From contig NZ_CP014616.1 of NCBI RefSeq assembly GCF_001590685.1, positions 1,115,001-1,179,000 on the forward strand: a stretch of 64,000 bases of DNA, written 5' to 3'. Source of the DNA: Sporosarcina psychrophila (GTDB lineage Bacteria > Bacillota > Bacilli > Bacillales_A > Planococcaceae). The notes below the pieces were generated by a model that was not told the origin of the DNA, ran no database searches, and was given only the letters and a program-made list of their open reading frames with translations. A program made the translations under genes and the position numbers. Of the stretch, positions 26,087 through 33,846 are shown in pieces (position 1 is the first letter of the stretch; every line of letters starts with the position of its first letter).

Positions 26087-26386
26087 ATGAACAAAAAATA
26101 TAGCAAGTGGTCTGCCATATTAAGTATTATTTGTGCAATAACTATTTTTACTTCTTATGCAATTGCACCACAAGAGCCTGAAGGCTCGATGGTTGTACTT
26201 CTAAAAATATTATTTTTCACTTTCATTATCGCGGGTGTTCTTAGTCTGATACTTAGCTATTTGGCGTTTAAAAACAAAGAAGAAGGCTTTCTGAAGAAGA
26301 TAGCCCCTATTATAATTTTATTGATATTGTTAGTGTTCGCCCTTTCACTTATTGGAATAGTAGTAAGTCTGGGTGATTTATTTTAA
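26087..26386 (+). CDS. Small membrane protein, paralogue of the gene at 33121
   Basis: A 99-aa protein with three hydrophobic segments (about 9-27, 36-62, 71-95). Like the 33121 product it begins with a basic K-[YF]-SK-[WY]-S segment and has an inner loop FKNKEEGFLKK / FKKEKGFMK before the last helix. Function unknown. SD AGGAAG upstream of ATG 26087. Confidence 0.8.
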   Translation: MNKKYSKWSAILSIICAITIFTSYAIAPQEPEGSMVVLLKILFFTFIIAGVLSLILSYLAFKNKEEGFLKKIAPIIILLILLVFALSLIGIVVSLGDLF

Positions 26387-26390
26387 TGTC

Positions 26391-26427
26391 GCTTATTGCA
26401 CTAACTGGTGCGATTGCTTTATAAGCG
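26391..26427 (+). repeat. Box A/B hybrid
   Basis: GCTTATTGCACTAACTGGTG then CGATTGCTTTATAAGC: ends are complementary (GCTTAT / ATAAGC) and the centre matches ACTAACnGGTGCnnnTGCTTTA. Confidence 0.6.
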
Positions 26428-26509
26428 ATTTCGTCTATATCGCAATTGGGCCAGATTGACGAATCTTATTTCGAGTCAAAAACGTTCAAAAGGTAAAGGA
26501 GTTTTTTTG

Positions 26510-26893
26510 ATGAGCATTTCTGAAGTTACTATCCTGCCACTGATTTACAGCGGAATGTTTATTTTCTTTTTAGTTCCATCTGCTAAGAAGGAAAGTAGAA
26601 AAGTGCATAAAGGACAATCAACCTTTCTATTTGTTTTTAAAGACAACTTAGCTAAGATGGTCTTTCAAAAAAAGGCTGTATTGGCTTTAGCATTGTTCGG
26701 AATTACGTTATTCATTATCCAGTCAGTGTTTGCTGGTGCAGAATGGCATTATAATGCGCATAGCGGCTATCCATCGATTAGTTATAAATCATCAGCGCTA
26801 TTCACCATGGGCGGTACGATAATATATACAGCCATGCTCTTGCTAGCACTTGGATACGGGAGAACGATAAAAAGTATGAAGAATGCAAAGTAA
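26510..26893 (+). CDS. Membrane protein (cassette gene)
   Basis: A 127-aa protein with three hydrophobic segments (about 6-23, 55-76, 96-119) and the loop GAEWHYNAHSGYPSISY between the second and third. No family recognised. ATG 26510 lies 8 bp after AAAGGAG; the upstream open frame has no SD. A box A variant follows the stop directly. Confidence 0.75.
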   Translation: MSISEVTILPLIYSGMFIFFLVPSAKKESRKVHKGQSTFLFVFKDNLAKMVFQKKAVLALALFGITLFIIQSVFAGAEWHYNAHSGYPSISYKSSALFTMGGTIIYTAMLLLALGYGRTIKSMKNAK

Positions 26894-26990
26894 CAACAAT
26901 CGGGCGCGATTGTTGAATAAATTGCCTTAAGGCGAGCTGGCTGCCCTTAAGGAAACCATATAAAGCAAACGGGCCAAATTATAGAATAAC
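26894..26990 (+). repeat. Box A variant and degenerate box B
   Basis: CAACAATC - GGGCGC - GATTGTTG, perfect 8-bp arms, then GAATAA; a hairpin-like TTGCCTTAAGGCGAGC; then GCAAACGGGCCAAATTATAG, which aligns to box B with several changes. CAATCGGGCGCGATTGTT recurs at 28595. Confidence 0.65.
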
Positions 26991-27094
26991 TATGTATTTG
27001 AAACTTAATTTTGCTTAAATCGTAATAAATATAAGAGTGAGGAATATAAAAAATGTATAACCATGAATAAGCCACTAAGAAAGGTGGGATATAA

Positions 27095-27628
27095 ATGAAA
27101 AAATATCAATTCAATGATGTGAGATACATGAAAAAAAAGAATGCTATTCAAGTGGAAAACAGGGAGAAAGAGAGTGTTGGAACCATTGAAAAAGCAGATA
27201 TTACAGGATGTGAAAAGAGAAGTGTAGTGTCATTTACTGCTCACAAAGGATCCGAAATTAAGATAGGGATTAAAAAACGAAATATCAAAAACTTACTTGT
27301 TGCTACATATATCATTGAAACAGAAGAGAAGACCTATTTTTTGAAAGATAAGCCAGGGAATAGCCTACTCTACTTTTGTGTTGTAGGAAAAATTGATGAA
27401 CAAGACATACGTATTGAAGAAAATTGGAGCAGCGAGATAGAAGTGAAAATAGACCAAATTCATATCGCTACTATCAAAGCAAATGAGTTCACGCTTAAAA
27501 CAACTATACTCACTGAAGACAATATTTACGAATCAACTTTACTTTTTGCTGTTACTATTTTGATGTACTTTATGTATAAAATTTATAAGAATGAATCCGA
27601 ATTCGTTGAAAATATATTGTTTGATTAA
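27095..27628 (+). CDS. Tubby C-terminal-like/LURP-one-type protein, uncertain
   Basis: A 177-aa protein. The first 130 aa are rich in beta strands and start MKKYQFNDVRYMKKKNAIQV, resembling tubby-C-terminal-domain-like proteins of Bacilli; a hydrophobic segment near the C-terminus (about 151-164, STLLFAVTILMYFMYKIY) suggests membrane association. The assignment is a pattern impression only. SD AAAGGTGGG before ATG 27095. Confidence 0.65.
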   Translation: MKKYQFNDVRYMKKKNAIQVENREKESVGTIEKADITGCEKRSVVSFTAHKGSEIKIGIKKRNIKNLLVATYIIETEEKTYFLKDKPGNSLLYFCVVGKIDEQDIRIEENWSSEIEVKIDQIHIATIKANEFTLKTTILTEDNIYESTLLFAVTILMYFMYKIYKNESEFVENILFD

Positions 27629-27687
27629 TGCGGACATAACTAGGTACTCATGTATAACCTTAAGTCTTAATATAAAGGAGCAACCAA

Positions 27688-28551
27688 TTGGATTCATCGA
27701 AGTTTAGGATTAGTCGATTGTTTTTGTATTTTCTACTAGTATCGGTATTTCTCTTTGTATCGGGTAATGTCGGACGATATTTAATAGAAACTCACGATAT
27801 TGAACGAAAAGTAGCCATGCTTCTACAAGGGGGGATTTTTACTGGATTAACGCTCATTGTACTCTATATACTGAAGAGAAAAAGTCCCGAATCGTTTAAA
27901 AGTATCGGCCTAAAAGGTGTAAATTCATCATCTAAGATGGCTATTGGAATTGCATTGCCTTTTATCTTACTTGGAGTAGGTATTTTAACGGCCTATTTAT
28001 TCGGCGGGATTGAAAATCTCAGTATGAACTTGACAACAAGTGCTGTAATTTCCGTTTTAATCAATACAATAACAGCATTTATATACGAAGCATTTCCAGA
28101 AGAAGTCTTTATACGTGGTTTAATATTTGAAGAGTTGCAAAAAAAGTTCCGCTTTTTTACTTCGTTAATTTTGCAACCGTTAATCTTTATTTGTGTACCG
28201 ATAACAGTGATGGCGATGGAATCAATATTCTTTGATAAGCCATTTGCAATAACTATAGATTATTTTATATTACTCTTCGCTTTTGGAATTGCTCTACAGC
28301 TTTATAGAGCATATACCGGTTCACTATGGATGAATATAATATTCCATTTGGTTTACCTTGAAGTAGCTAGATATATTTCTCTGGGAGGTATATATGAATC
28401 AGGTGTTGCGCTTTTAGAGTTTGATGAGACGTTTGAAGGCTTCATGTCGCTATACTTATCATTTTTGTTTATTGTAATACTTAGTGTCGTGGTGTTATCA
28501 GTTTTAATATTAAATGATAAAAGAAAAATAAGACGTAACCGCTCTTTGTGA
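27688..28551 (+). CDS. CPBP family intramembrane metalloprotease
   Basis: A 287-aa polytopic protein of the CPBP/Abi family, with about eight membrane segments. Visible motif 1 PEEVFIRGLIFEEL (EExxxR, about residues 145-158) and a conserved histidine in NIIFHLVYLE. Members process prenylated or other membrane substrates or give bacteriocin self-immunity; target unknown. TTG start 7-8 bp after AAAGGAG. Followed by two cassette boxes, the second split by a group II intron. Confidence 0.85.
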   Translation: MDSSKFRISRLFLYFLLVSVFLFVSGNVGRYLIETHDIERKVAMLLQGGIFTGLTLIVLYILKRKSPESFKSIGLKGVNSSSKMAIGIALPFILLGVGILTAYLFGGIENLSMNLTTSAVISVLINTITAFIYEAFPEEVFIRGLIFEELQKKFRFFTSLILQPLIFICVPITVMAMESIFFDKPFAITIDYFILLFAFGIALQLYRAYTGSLWMNIIFHLVYLEVARYISLGGIYESGVALLEFDETFEGFMSLYLSFLFIVILSVVVLSVLILNDKRKIRRNRSL

Positions 28552-28591
28552 TTAGGATTTAATAAAAAATACTTTAGAATAACAAATCTAC

Positions 28592-28651
28592 TACAATCGG
28601 GCGCGATTGTTTAATAAGCGTCTCTGTTCTTATTAAACTAACGAGGTGCTT
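28592..28651 (+). repeat. Two box A copies; the second is the intron insertion site
   Basis: First: ACAATCGGGCGCGATTGTTT then AATAAG, as at 26894. Second: TTATTAAACTAACGAGGTGC then TT, the 5' part of a box A. The group II intron begins after 28651 and the box continues at 29336. Confidence 0.8.
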
Positions 28652-29335
28652 GTGCGGCCGAGCCTAGGTCGTATCATATAGCGGGTGGGATTCCCGTCGA
28701 GAAAGAACTAGCCATTCACTCGTAGCGAGTCTTGGAGGGCTATTGGTAACAGTAGCCTTAAGCGTAGACAGTTAGGTGGCGGGCCGAAAGCCAACTGGTT
28801 GAAGGGATTGAGCTCCATAATGTTAGTAAATCGAGAGGGCTTATGCCTTAAGCACAGCAGAAAGCTACATTTTATCCATCGTTAAAGGCAAGAAGGATAA
28901 AACCTCTATGGAGTCAGAGACCTTGGCACGTGTCACATTGATAGGATACGGCAACTCGGGAGACCCTACCGGTCTTTTCTGCTTATAGAAGAGTATGGTG
29001 TACAAGCGATAATAAGCAAGGAAGCCAAATGCCGTTGTAGGGAGTCGGATAGCAGCGTAGTACCAATGAAGTTGGGTAATGCCGATGGAGGAAAGGCTGC
29101 TACCAAGTTATCACCCTTATTAGGGACACATTTACTACACACAGAGGTAGGGATACTAAATGGAAACAAAACTAGTAAGGATAGCAGAATCAGCAAAAAT
29201 CCGAGTGAAAGAGATTAGCTATTTTTTGTGAATGGTGACTAGGAAGAGCCGTGTGCGTAAATAGCGCAAGCACGGTTCTGTGAGGGGGGAGGAACACAAT
29301 TTACCGTAAGGTAGAGAGGTTCCCTTCTACTCGAC
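28652..29335 (+). mobile_element. ORF-less group II intron inserted in a cassette box A
   Basis: About 684 nt with group II hallmarks: 5' end GTGCGGCCG; conserved domain I segments such as GCGGGTGGGATTCCCGTC and CCTTAAGCGTAGACAG; domain V at 29246-29279 (GAGCCGTGTGCG - TAAATA - GCGCAAGCACGGTTCT) with the AGC triad; domain VI in 29284-29333; 3' end CTACTCGAC. No reverse transcriptase ORF, so mobility would need a trans-acting protein. Exon pairing: GTTAGT (28822-28827, EBS2) is complementary to ACTAAC (28637-28642), and AAGCAC (28850-28855, EBS1) to GTGCTT (28646-28651). The AGC triad argues against class IIC; class B-like is my guess. Confidence 0.9.
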
Positions 29336-29392
29336 TACTGGAACAACAATAATGCTCTTCTTATTGTGCTAACGGGGGAGTTTAGTTTTTAA
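29336..29392 (+). repeat. 3' half of the split box A plus box B
   Basis: TACTGGAACAACAA continues the box A interrupted by the intron (compare TAGTTGAACAA). Then TTATTGTGCTAACGGGGGAG and TTTAGTTTTTAA, a box B variant. Confidence 0.75.
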
Positions 29393-29455
29393 AAAAGATG
29401 ACAATCACTTGTTACACTCTTCAGGGGAGTTTGTGAGGTAGGATGGTGATATCAA

Positions 29456-29758
29456 TTGAGCATTCCAGTTTTAGGGTTGATTTTACAAGTGTTTTTTATG
29501 TTATCTATTTCTGTTTTTAACTTTATTAGAATTTTTGTAATGGAACAGTTTAATGTATATCCAGTAGCATTTTTTGAGTTATTTCTTGGATTAGCCAGCT
29601 TTGTTAGTGGGATATATGGTATTTTGAAAAGAATTAATCCTTTAATTTCTATATTCGTTTCTCTTTTTGGGGTACTAATTTGTGTATTTTTTGTCTTTGT
29701 TTATCTTGTACCTGAAGCAGGAATACCACCAGTTATCCCTTGGTTGTATTCTGAATAA
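29456..29758 (+). CDS. Small membrane protein (cassette gene)
   Basis: A 100-aa protein with three hydrophobic segments (about 2-25, 35-56, 63-84) and a proline-rich end PEAGIPPVIPW. TTG start preceded by AGGATGGTG. No family recognised. Confidence 0.7.
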   Translation: MSIPVLGLILQVFFMLSISVFNFIRIFVMEQFNVYPVAFFELFLGLASFVSGIYGILKRINPLISIFVSLFGVLICVFFVFVYLVPEAGIPPVIPWLYSE

Positions 29759-29770
29759 ATTTAGGTCTTT

Positions 29771-29857
29771 GTTTACTAACGGGCGCTTTAGCGGAAGATT
29801 ATTGAGTTGCTTTGGCAGCTCTTTTTGCTTATTGAACTAATGCCGTAGTTTTGTTTA
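29771..29857 (+). repeat. Composite cassette site: box A, terminator, degenerate box B
   Basis: GTTTACTAACGGGCGCTTTA then GCGGA; hairpin GAGTTGCTTTGGCAGCTC with TTTTTG; then CTTATTGAACTAATGCCGTA and GTTTTGTTTAG. Confidence 0.8.
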
Positions 29858-29898
29858 GGAGGAAAAAAAGAGGAAGTTATTGGGGGAGACATTATATT

Positions 29899-30486
29899 AT
29901 GAGTACATTTGTTTATATGGTGAGACACGGTGAATCGCCAAAAGAAGGAAACGATAGAACCAGAGGATTAACCGAAAAAGGTTATTTAGATGCTAAACGA
30001 GTGACTGACATTTTGAAAGATAAAGAAATTGATGTAGTTACTTCAAGTCCATATATACGCTCAATTTTAACTGTAGAACAGTTAGCCCAACAAATAGGAG
30101 AGGAAGTTTTAGTTTTTGAAGATTTAAAAGAGAGGATATTCTCTTCAGGAAACAATCGAGTATCAGATAAAGAATTGGTTCCACTTTTAGAGAAGTCATT
30201 TTTTGAATCAAATTTCTCTTTAGAGGGAGGAGAATCAAATGCTGATTGTCAAAAAAGAGCTATAAAGGTCTTAAAAGAACTATTAGAAACTTTTAGAGAT
30301 AAAAAAATAGTGATAGGTACTCACGGGGCTATTATGACCTTGATGATGGAATATTTCGATAGCACTTATGACTTGGATTTTTTACATAGCACATCAAAAC
30401 CTGATATTTATAGAATGGAATTCAATGAAAAGAAATTAGTGAATGTTCAAAGACTATGGGGTGTAAATATTGATGTTAACCAATAA
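29899..30486 (+). CDS. Histidine phosphatase family protein (cassette gene)
   Basis: A 195-aa phosphoglycerate-mutase-like protein: MSTFVYMVRHGESPKEG at the N-terminus (catalytic RHG), DVVTSSPYIRSILTVEQLA, and IVIGTHGAIMTLMMEY with the second histidine. Substrate unknown. Only distantly similar to the histidine phosphatase at 12789. ATG 29899 has GGGGGAG about 9 bp upstream; the longer frame from 29851 overlaps the preceding box B. Confidence 0.85.
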   Translation: MSTFVYMVRHGESPKEGNDRTRGLTEKGYLDAKRVTDILKDKEIDVVTSSPYIRSILTVEQLAQQIGEEVLVFEDLKERIFSSGNNRVSDKELVPLLEKSFFESNFSLEGGESNADCQKRAIKVLKELLETFRDKKIVIGTHGAIMTLMMEYFDSTYDLDFLHSTSKPDIYRMEFNEKKLVNVQRLWGVNIDVNQ

Positions 30487-30498
30487 AAAAAGTTTTTT

Positions 30499-30716
30499 GT
30501 TCTTAAACTATCGGGCGTTTTAGTTTAGTAATCATCTGCCTTTACAGGGCAGATTTTCTTATTGAGTAATGTAGTTAACTTCCGTGAACTTGCTAGCGTA
30601 ATGTTAACTAGAGGTGTATGGCGCATACAAGTTCTTACATCGATCGAATCGAAGGTTTGCGGGTGGAGATAATCGAGATTCTTGTTAAACTAACGGGGCA
30701 GGTTAGTTCAATAAGA
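30499..30716 (+). repeat. Box A, terminator and long cassette site (L6) with box B
   Basis: Box A TTCTTAAACTATCGGGCGTT then TTAGTTTAGTAA; hairpin ATCTGCC-TTTACA-GGGCAGAT with TTTTC; L-type part TTATTGAGTAATGTAGTTAA, ACTTCCGTGAAC, GGTGTATGGCGCATACAAG, CGATCGAATC; terminal box B TTGTTAAACTAAC - GGGGCAG - GTTAGTTCAATAA (30682-30714). Confidence 0.85.
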
Positions 30717-30717
30717 A

Positions 30718-30831
30718 AAGTCATACTTAGCCATATTATGAAGTGGTGTTACGAGATAGTAGTAGGGGCAAGGTAATAAGCTACCCAGTACTAGACGTAC
30801 CCGAAGTTTATCGGAGTAAATAGTATGACTT
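30718..30831. other. Region bounded by a 10-bp perfect inverted repeat
   Basis: AAGTCATACT (30718-30727) and AGTATGACTT (30822-30831) flank 94 bp without an ORF, between a box B and the next gene. Possibly a structured leader or a miniature element. Confidence 0.4.
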
Positions 30832-30888
30832 CACTTTATCAATATTTAAATAATGATGCATGAAAGAAATGAAAAGGAGTTGATGAAA

Positions 30889-31398
30889 GTGATAGAAGAC
30901 CTATCCAAAGAAGAACATGGTATGAGTGGAACCGTCCGTTCTAAATTATTTGATAAGAACTTAGAAGTGTGGATTGAAGAAGATGTGAGCGTTGAGTATG
31001 TCAATTTATGTGCAAAGTCTCTCAGTAGTATAGATGATAACCTTATAGAAGATATATGCAAAGCAGCCATCACTTACTCCGAAGACTTCTGTGAAATGGT
31101 TGGACAAGTGCCTCCTAAAATTGAAAAGATGAGGGACATCCTTCAGTATGTAGAATTTGGCTCTATGCTTGTAGATGAGCCAGAGGATAATTCGGTACCA
31201 GTTGTCCATTTAATAGGAGGCTGCGAGTGGGAACCAGAGCATGGGATTGAAGTCATTATCCGCAATGGAGAATTAATCTACCTGGGAGCTTACAATGGTG
31301 AATGGGCGTGGGGAGAACTGGAACACTATGAGGAAGACTATAACTATGCCTTTGTGGTAAAACAAAGTGTAGAAATAGAAAAAGAGAACTTAGATTAA
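30889..31398 (+). CDS. DUF6985-like cytosolic protein (cassette gene)
   Basis: About 169 aa, acidic and soluble. The C-terminal part (VHLIGGCEWEPEHGIEVIIR, YLGAYNGEWAWGELEHYEED) resembles proteins annotated DUF6985; this is memory of a pattern and not certain. No catalytic motif seen. GTG 30889 is 9 bp after AAGGAG; ATG 30883 in the same frame is only 3 bp away, and ATG 30853 has no SD. Confidence 0.75.
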   Translation: MIEDLSKEEHGMSGTVRSKLFDKNLEVWIEEDVSVEYVNLCAKSLSSIDDNLIEDICKAAITYSEDFCEMVGQVPPKIEKMRDILQYVEFGSMLVDEPEDNSVPVVHLIGGCEWEPEHGIEVIIRNGELIYLGAYNGEWAWGELEHYEEDYNYAFVVKQSVEIEKENLD

Positions 31399-31553
31399 CA
31401 TTAACAACTTGTCCTTTGTTAAAAATGAATTTGGATATGCTTCTGCAAGCTCATTTTTCTATAAAAACCAACCATTAACTTTAACATAGCCATAGAGAAA
31501 AGAATTATCGTAGTCGGCATGATTATCCTTTAATAACATCTGATTTTCATAAT
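31399..31553. other. Intergenic without clear box A
   Basis: Imperfect hairpin AAAATGAATTTGG...AAGCTCATTTTT after the DUF6985-like gene may be its terminator. No other feature. Confidence 0.4.
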
Positions 31554-31590
31554 CCTTCTTCAACTAACGGGGCAGGTTAGTTGAAGAAGG
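31554..31590 (+). repeat. Perfect box B with 15-bp arms
   Basis: CCTTCTTCAACTAAC (31554-31568) - GGGGCAG - GTTAGTTGAAGAAGG (31576-31590). The inner ten bases and loop match other copies; the outer five differ yet remain complementary, so pairing is kept. Confidence 0.9.
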
Positions 31591-31615
31591 ACTTGCTGAA
31601 AAAAGGGGGAAGACA

Positions 31616-32038
31616 ATGACATTTGAGGAGTTAATAAAAGCAAACGATTGTTATATATCATTTGAAAGTATCTTAGAACCAAGAACTGAGGATAAAAGAC
31701 TTAGAATAATAATCAACAAAAGTGATAATCCAACAGACTTACTCATCTTTCCTCACCCTGACAGCAAAGTGGTAACCTTACAAATTGATTTTAAAAATTA
31801 CGTTACCTATTCTGTTATTTATGATGATTTTACTATATGGGATGATAGTGAGGTATTTCGGGGTAAGTCATTTCGGATTTATGATAAGTCTAATTATTTT
31901 GATTTCATACAAAGGAAATCGTTTCTTCCAAGCGGTAAATTAACACATTACTCATTAGCTTGTATTGAACATAAAGTAGATATTATTTCAAAATTTGAAC
32001 CAGTAATTACAATTATTAACTCAGAAAACATTAAGTAG
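31616..32038 (+). CDS. Hypothetical protein (cassette gene)
   Basis: A 140-aa soluble protein, MTFEELIKANDCYISFESIL at the start, beta-rich in the middle (VVTLQIDFKNYVTYSVIYDD). No family recognised. SD AAGGGGGAAGAC before ATG 31616. Flanked by box B upstream and box A downstream, a typical cassette arrangement. Confidence 0.75.
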   Translation: MTFEELIKANDCYISFESILEPRTEDKRLRIIINKSDNPTDLLIFPHPDSKVVTLQIDFKNYVTYSVIYDDFTIWDDSEVFRGKSFRIYDKSNYFDFIQRKSFLPSGKLTHYSLACIEHKVDIISKFEPVITIINSENIK

Positions 32039-32049
32039 TTTGGTTAATA

Positions 32050-32107
32050 TTTATTAAACTAACGGGTGCTTTAGTAGAGTAGAGCAACGTCTTTTAAGAC
32101 GTTGCTC
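32050..32107 (+). repeat. Box A plus hairpin at the recombinase 3' side
   Basis: TTTATTAAACTAACGGGTGC then TTTAGTAGAG, followed by GAGCAACGTCTT-TT-AAGACGTTGCTC (32082-32107), a 12-bp perfect stem that can end transcripts of both convergent genes. Confidence 0.85.
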
Positions 32108-32115
32108 CTTTACAT

Positions 32116-32961
32116 TTAAAAGTACTTCTGATAATACTCTTTCCTTAGCCTACCGCTTAATTGAGCGTATATCCTTGTGGTTTCGCTTTTTTCATGCCCC
32201 ATAAGACTTTGTATGACTTCAATAGGAGCCCCATTATTCAACAAATGAGTTGCATAGCTGTGTCTAAGTTGGTGTGGATGAATCTCTTTATTGATTTCAG
32301 CACGATTTGAAATCCGCTTAATGATGTATCGCATTTGGGCAACACTCATTTTATGTGGCTGCCTTACAGTCACAAAGATGTCAGGATTATTGTCATTACG
32401 GCTTTCAATATAGCGTTTAAGCCATATGTCGCAACGTGTATTAAAATAAACTTCCCTTTCCTTATCACCTTTTCCCCTAACGATCGCGGATTGATTGGAC
32501 CAATTAATATTGTTCTTTTCTAACGCTACTATTTCTCCAATTCGGCAACCGGTAGAAAACATGAATTCAAAAATCGCTTTTTCCATTGGGGAATGACAGG
32601 ATTCACGAAGGTGTTCAATCTCCCGTTCGGTTAAATACTTGGGTATCCGCTTACCTACTTTGGGCTCTTTAATCTTGCAAGTTGGATTCTTACTCAGGTA
32701 GCCTTCTTCATGAGACCAACGAAAAAAAGATTTCATAAAGCGGATGCGATGTGCAAGACTAGCTGGTTTTAAATGCTTGCCCGATACAGCAAGATATTGC
32801 TTCAGTTGATTTGTATCCAACAATTCCATCTCTACATCATTAAAATAACCAATTAGTAGCAAAGACTGTAACTGATAAGCCTTCAACGTTTGTAGTGAAA
32901 AACCCTCTATTCGTTTATCAGCTTCAAACGAAGACCATGCTTTTGACAATAACAATTCCAT
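32116..32961 (-). CDS. Tyrosine recombinase (XerC/XerD-like integrase)
   Basis: A 281-aa site-specific recombinase of Xer length. N-terminal SAM-like DNA-binding domain (about 5-88); catalytic domain with Arg140 in STGCRIGEI, Lys164 in RGKGDKE, His230 and Arg233 in HPHQLRHSYATHL, His256 in LMGHEKSE and nucleophile Tyr265 in TTRIYAQ: all residues present. No IntI-specific insertion is visible between patches II and III. ATG 32961 with AGGGGGA SD. It lies on the - strand between a box A (32050) and a box B (33031), and part of another copy is at 22117. Obvious candidate for moving the cassettes. Confidence 0.93.
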   Translation of the reverse strand: MELLLSKAWSSFEADKRIEGFSLQTLKAYQLQSLLLIGYFNDVEMELLDTNQLKQYLAVSGKHLKPASLAHRIRFMKSFFRWSHEEGYLSKNPTCKIKEPKVGKRIPKYLTEREIEHLRESCHSPMEKAIFEFMFSTGCRIGEIVALEKNNINWSNQSAIVRGKGDKEREVYFNTRCDIWLKRYIESRNDNNPDIFVTVRQPHKMSVAQMRYIIKRISNRAEINKEIHPHQLRHSYATHLLNNGAPIEVIQSLMGHEKSETTRIYAQLSGRLRKEYYQKYF

Positions 32962-33030
32962 TCCCCCTAAAGTAGTAATGTTAAAGGAATTATTGCCAAC
33001 TTAATAGAGTTATAGACATAAGGAGTGATT

Positions 33031-33059
33031 TTACTAACGGGGCAGGTTAGTTCAATAAG
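33031..33059 (+). repeat. Box B on the 5' side of the recombinase gene
   Basis: TTACTAACGGGGCAGGTTAG then TTCAATAAG. The right half matches the consensus exactly; the left arm outer part (TTATTGA) is lost. Confidence 0.85.
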
Positions 33060-33120
33060 TAAAAGAATAAATAGTGTGAATAAATAGATAGAATAGAATG
33101 GAATGGAATGGGGCGAAAAA

Positions 33121-33387
33121 ATGGAGAGGAAGTTTAGTAAGTATTCCACCATTTCAGTTGTCGTTGGAATTTTTGTTGCATATATGGCTTTTCCACCGAT
33201 TAATATTACTATTTTGGGTTGGTGGGGAATATTCATTGGATTTGGTGTCTATTTAACAGGCATAATACTTGGTTTCGTTGCTTTCTTTAAGAAAGAAAAA
33301 GGGTTTATGAAGTATATCTCGTTACTTTCCATTTCATTAGGTTTTTTATTTATTGCATTTCTCTATGCAATCCTCGGTAGAATTTAA
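33121..33387 (+). CDS. Small membrane protein, paralogue of the gene at 26087
   Basis: An 88-aa protein with three hydrophobic segments and the shared MERKFSKYSTISVVVGIF start and FKKEKGFMKYISLL loop. ATG 33121 is chosen to match the paralogue; the SD is weak (GGGGCG). Function unknown. Confidence 0.75.
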   Translation: MERKFSKYSTISVVVGIFVAYMAFPPINITILGWWGIFIGFGVYLTGIILGFVAFFKKEKGFMKYISLLSISLGFLFIAFLYAILGRI

Positions 33388-33412
33388 CGAAATTAATTTG
33401 ATGACATAATTA

Positions 33413-33514
33413 TACTAACGGGGCAGGTTAGTTCAATAAGCAGGTGAATTGGCAAGGATATCGAAGTAGTAAATATAAGGAAATTTATTCAAGTAAGAGG
33501 GCAAGTTAGTTAAA
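33413..33514 (+). repeat. Box B followed by a degenerate second box B
   Basis: ACTAACGGGGCAGGTTAG then TTCAATAAG (33413-33440), and AAGTAAGAGGGCAAGTTAG then TTAAA (about 33491-33514). The 50 bp between carry no gene, suggesting a lost cassette. Confidence 0.75.
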
Positions 33515-33533
33515 AACAATAGGGGTGAGAAAT

Positions 33534-33734
33534 ATGAGTGACCGATTTGAACTAAGTTTTAAAAACAAGGTAGTTAGAATGTGGTTGATTATTATGATAC
33601 CAGCTGTGATAGCAGAAATATTAATTATCCAATTTACCAAAATTCCAGTATTCACGACAATACCTTGGATAATCTTTTTTATTTGGCTTTATTTTTATAA
33701 GAGGAAACAGAAGAAAGAGCATTCCGTTTCCTAG
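33534..33734 (+). CDS. Small membrane protein (cassette gene)
   Basis: A 66-aa protein with two hydrophobic segments (about 14-30 and 36-54) and a strongly basic tail YKRKQKKEH. ATG 33534 lies 7-8 bp after AGGGGTG; the GTG 33525 in frame overlaps that SD. No family recognised. Confidence 0.7.
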   Translation: MSDRFELSFKNKVVRMWLIIMIPAVIAEILIIQFTKIPVFTTIPWIIFFIWLYFYKRKQKKEHSVS

Positions 33735-33770
33735 TGGTTTTATTCTAAAAGGATTGGTTAATTCCTGTTC

Positions 33771-33822
33771 TTATTAAACTAACGGGTGCTTTACTTGAAG
33801 ATCATTGAGCTGCTTAGACGGC
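33771..33822 (+). repeat. Box A and degenerate hairpin, no box B
   Basis: TTATTAAACTAACGGGTGC then TTTACTTGAAG, then GAGCTGCTTAGACGGCA. The next gene follows directly, so the box B is missing here. Confidence 0.8.
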
Positions 33823-33846
33823 AATAATCAATATAAGGAGAGCGTT

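Noticed and set aside
28652-29335. Class IIC (attC-type) group II intron
   Set aside because: Domain V carries the AGC triad and a sequence unlike IIC introns; there is no reverse transcriptase ORF to classify.
32116-32961. Integron integrase IntI in the strict sense
   Set aside because: Catalytic residues fit any tyrosine recombinase, but the IntI-specific insertion before the second catalytic patch is not seen, and the boxes deviate from RYYYAAC/GTTRRRY. Kept as integron-like only.
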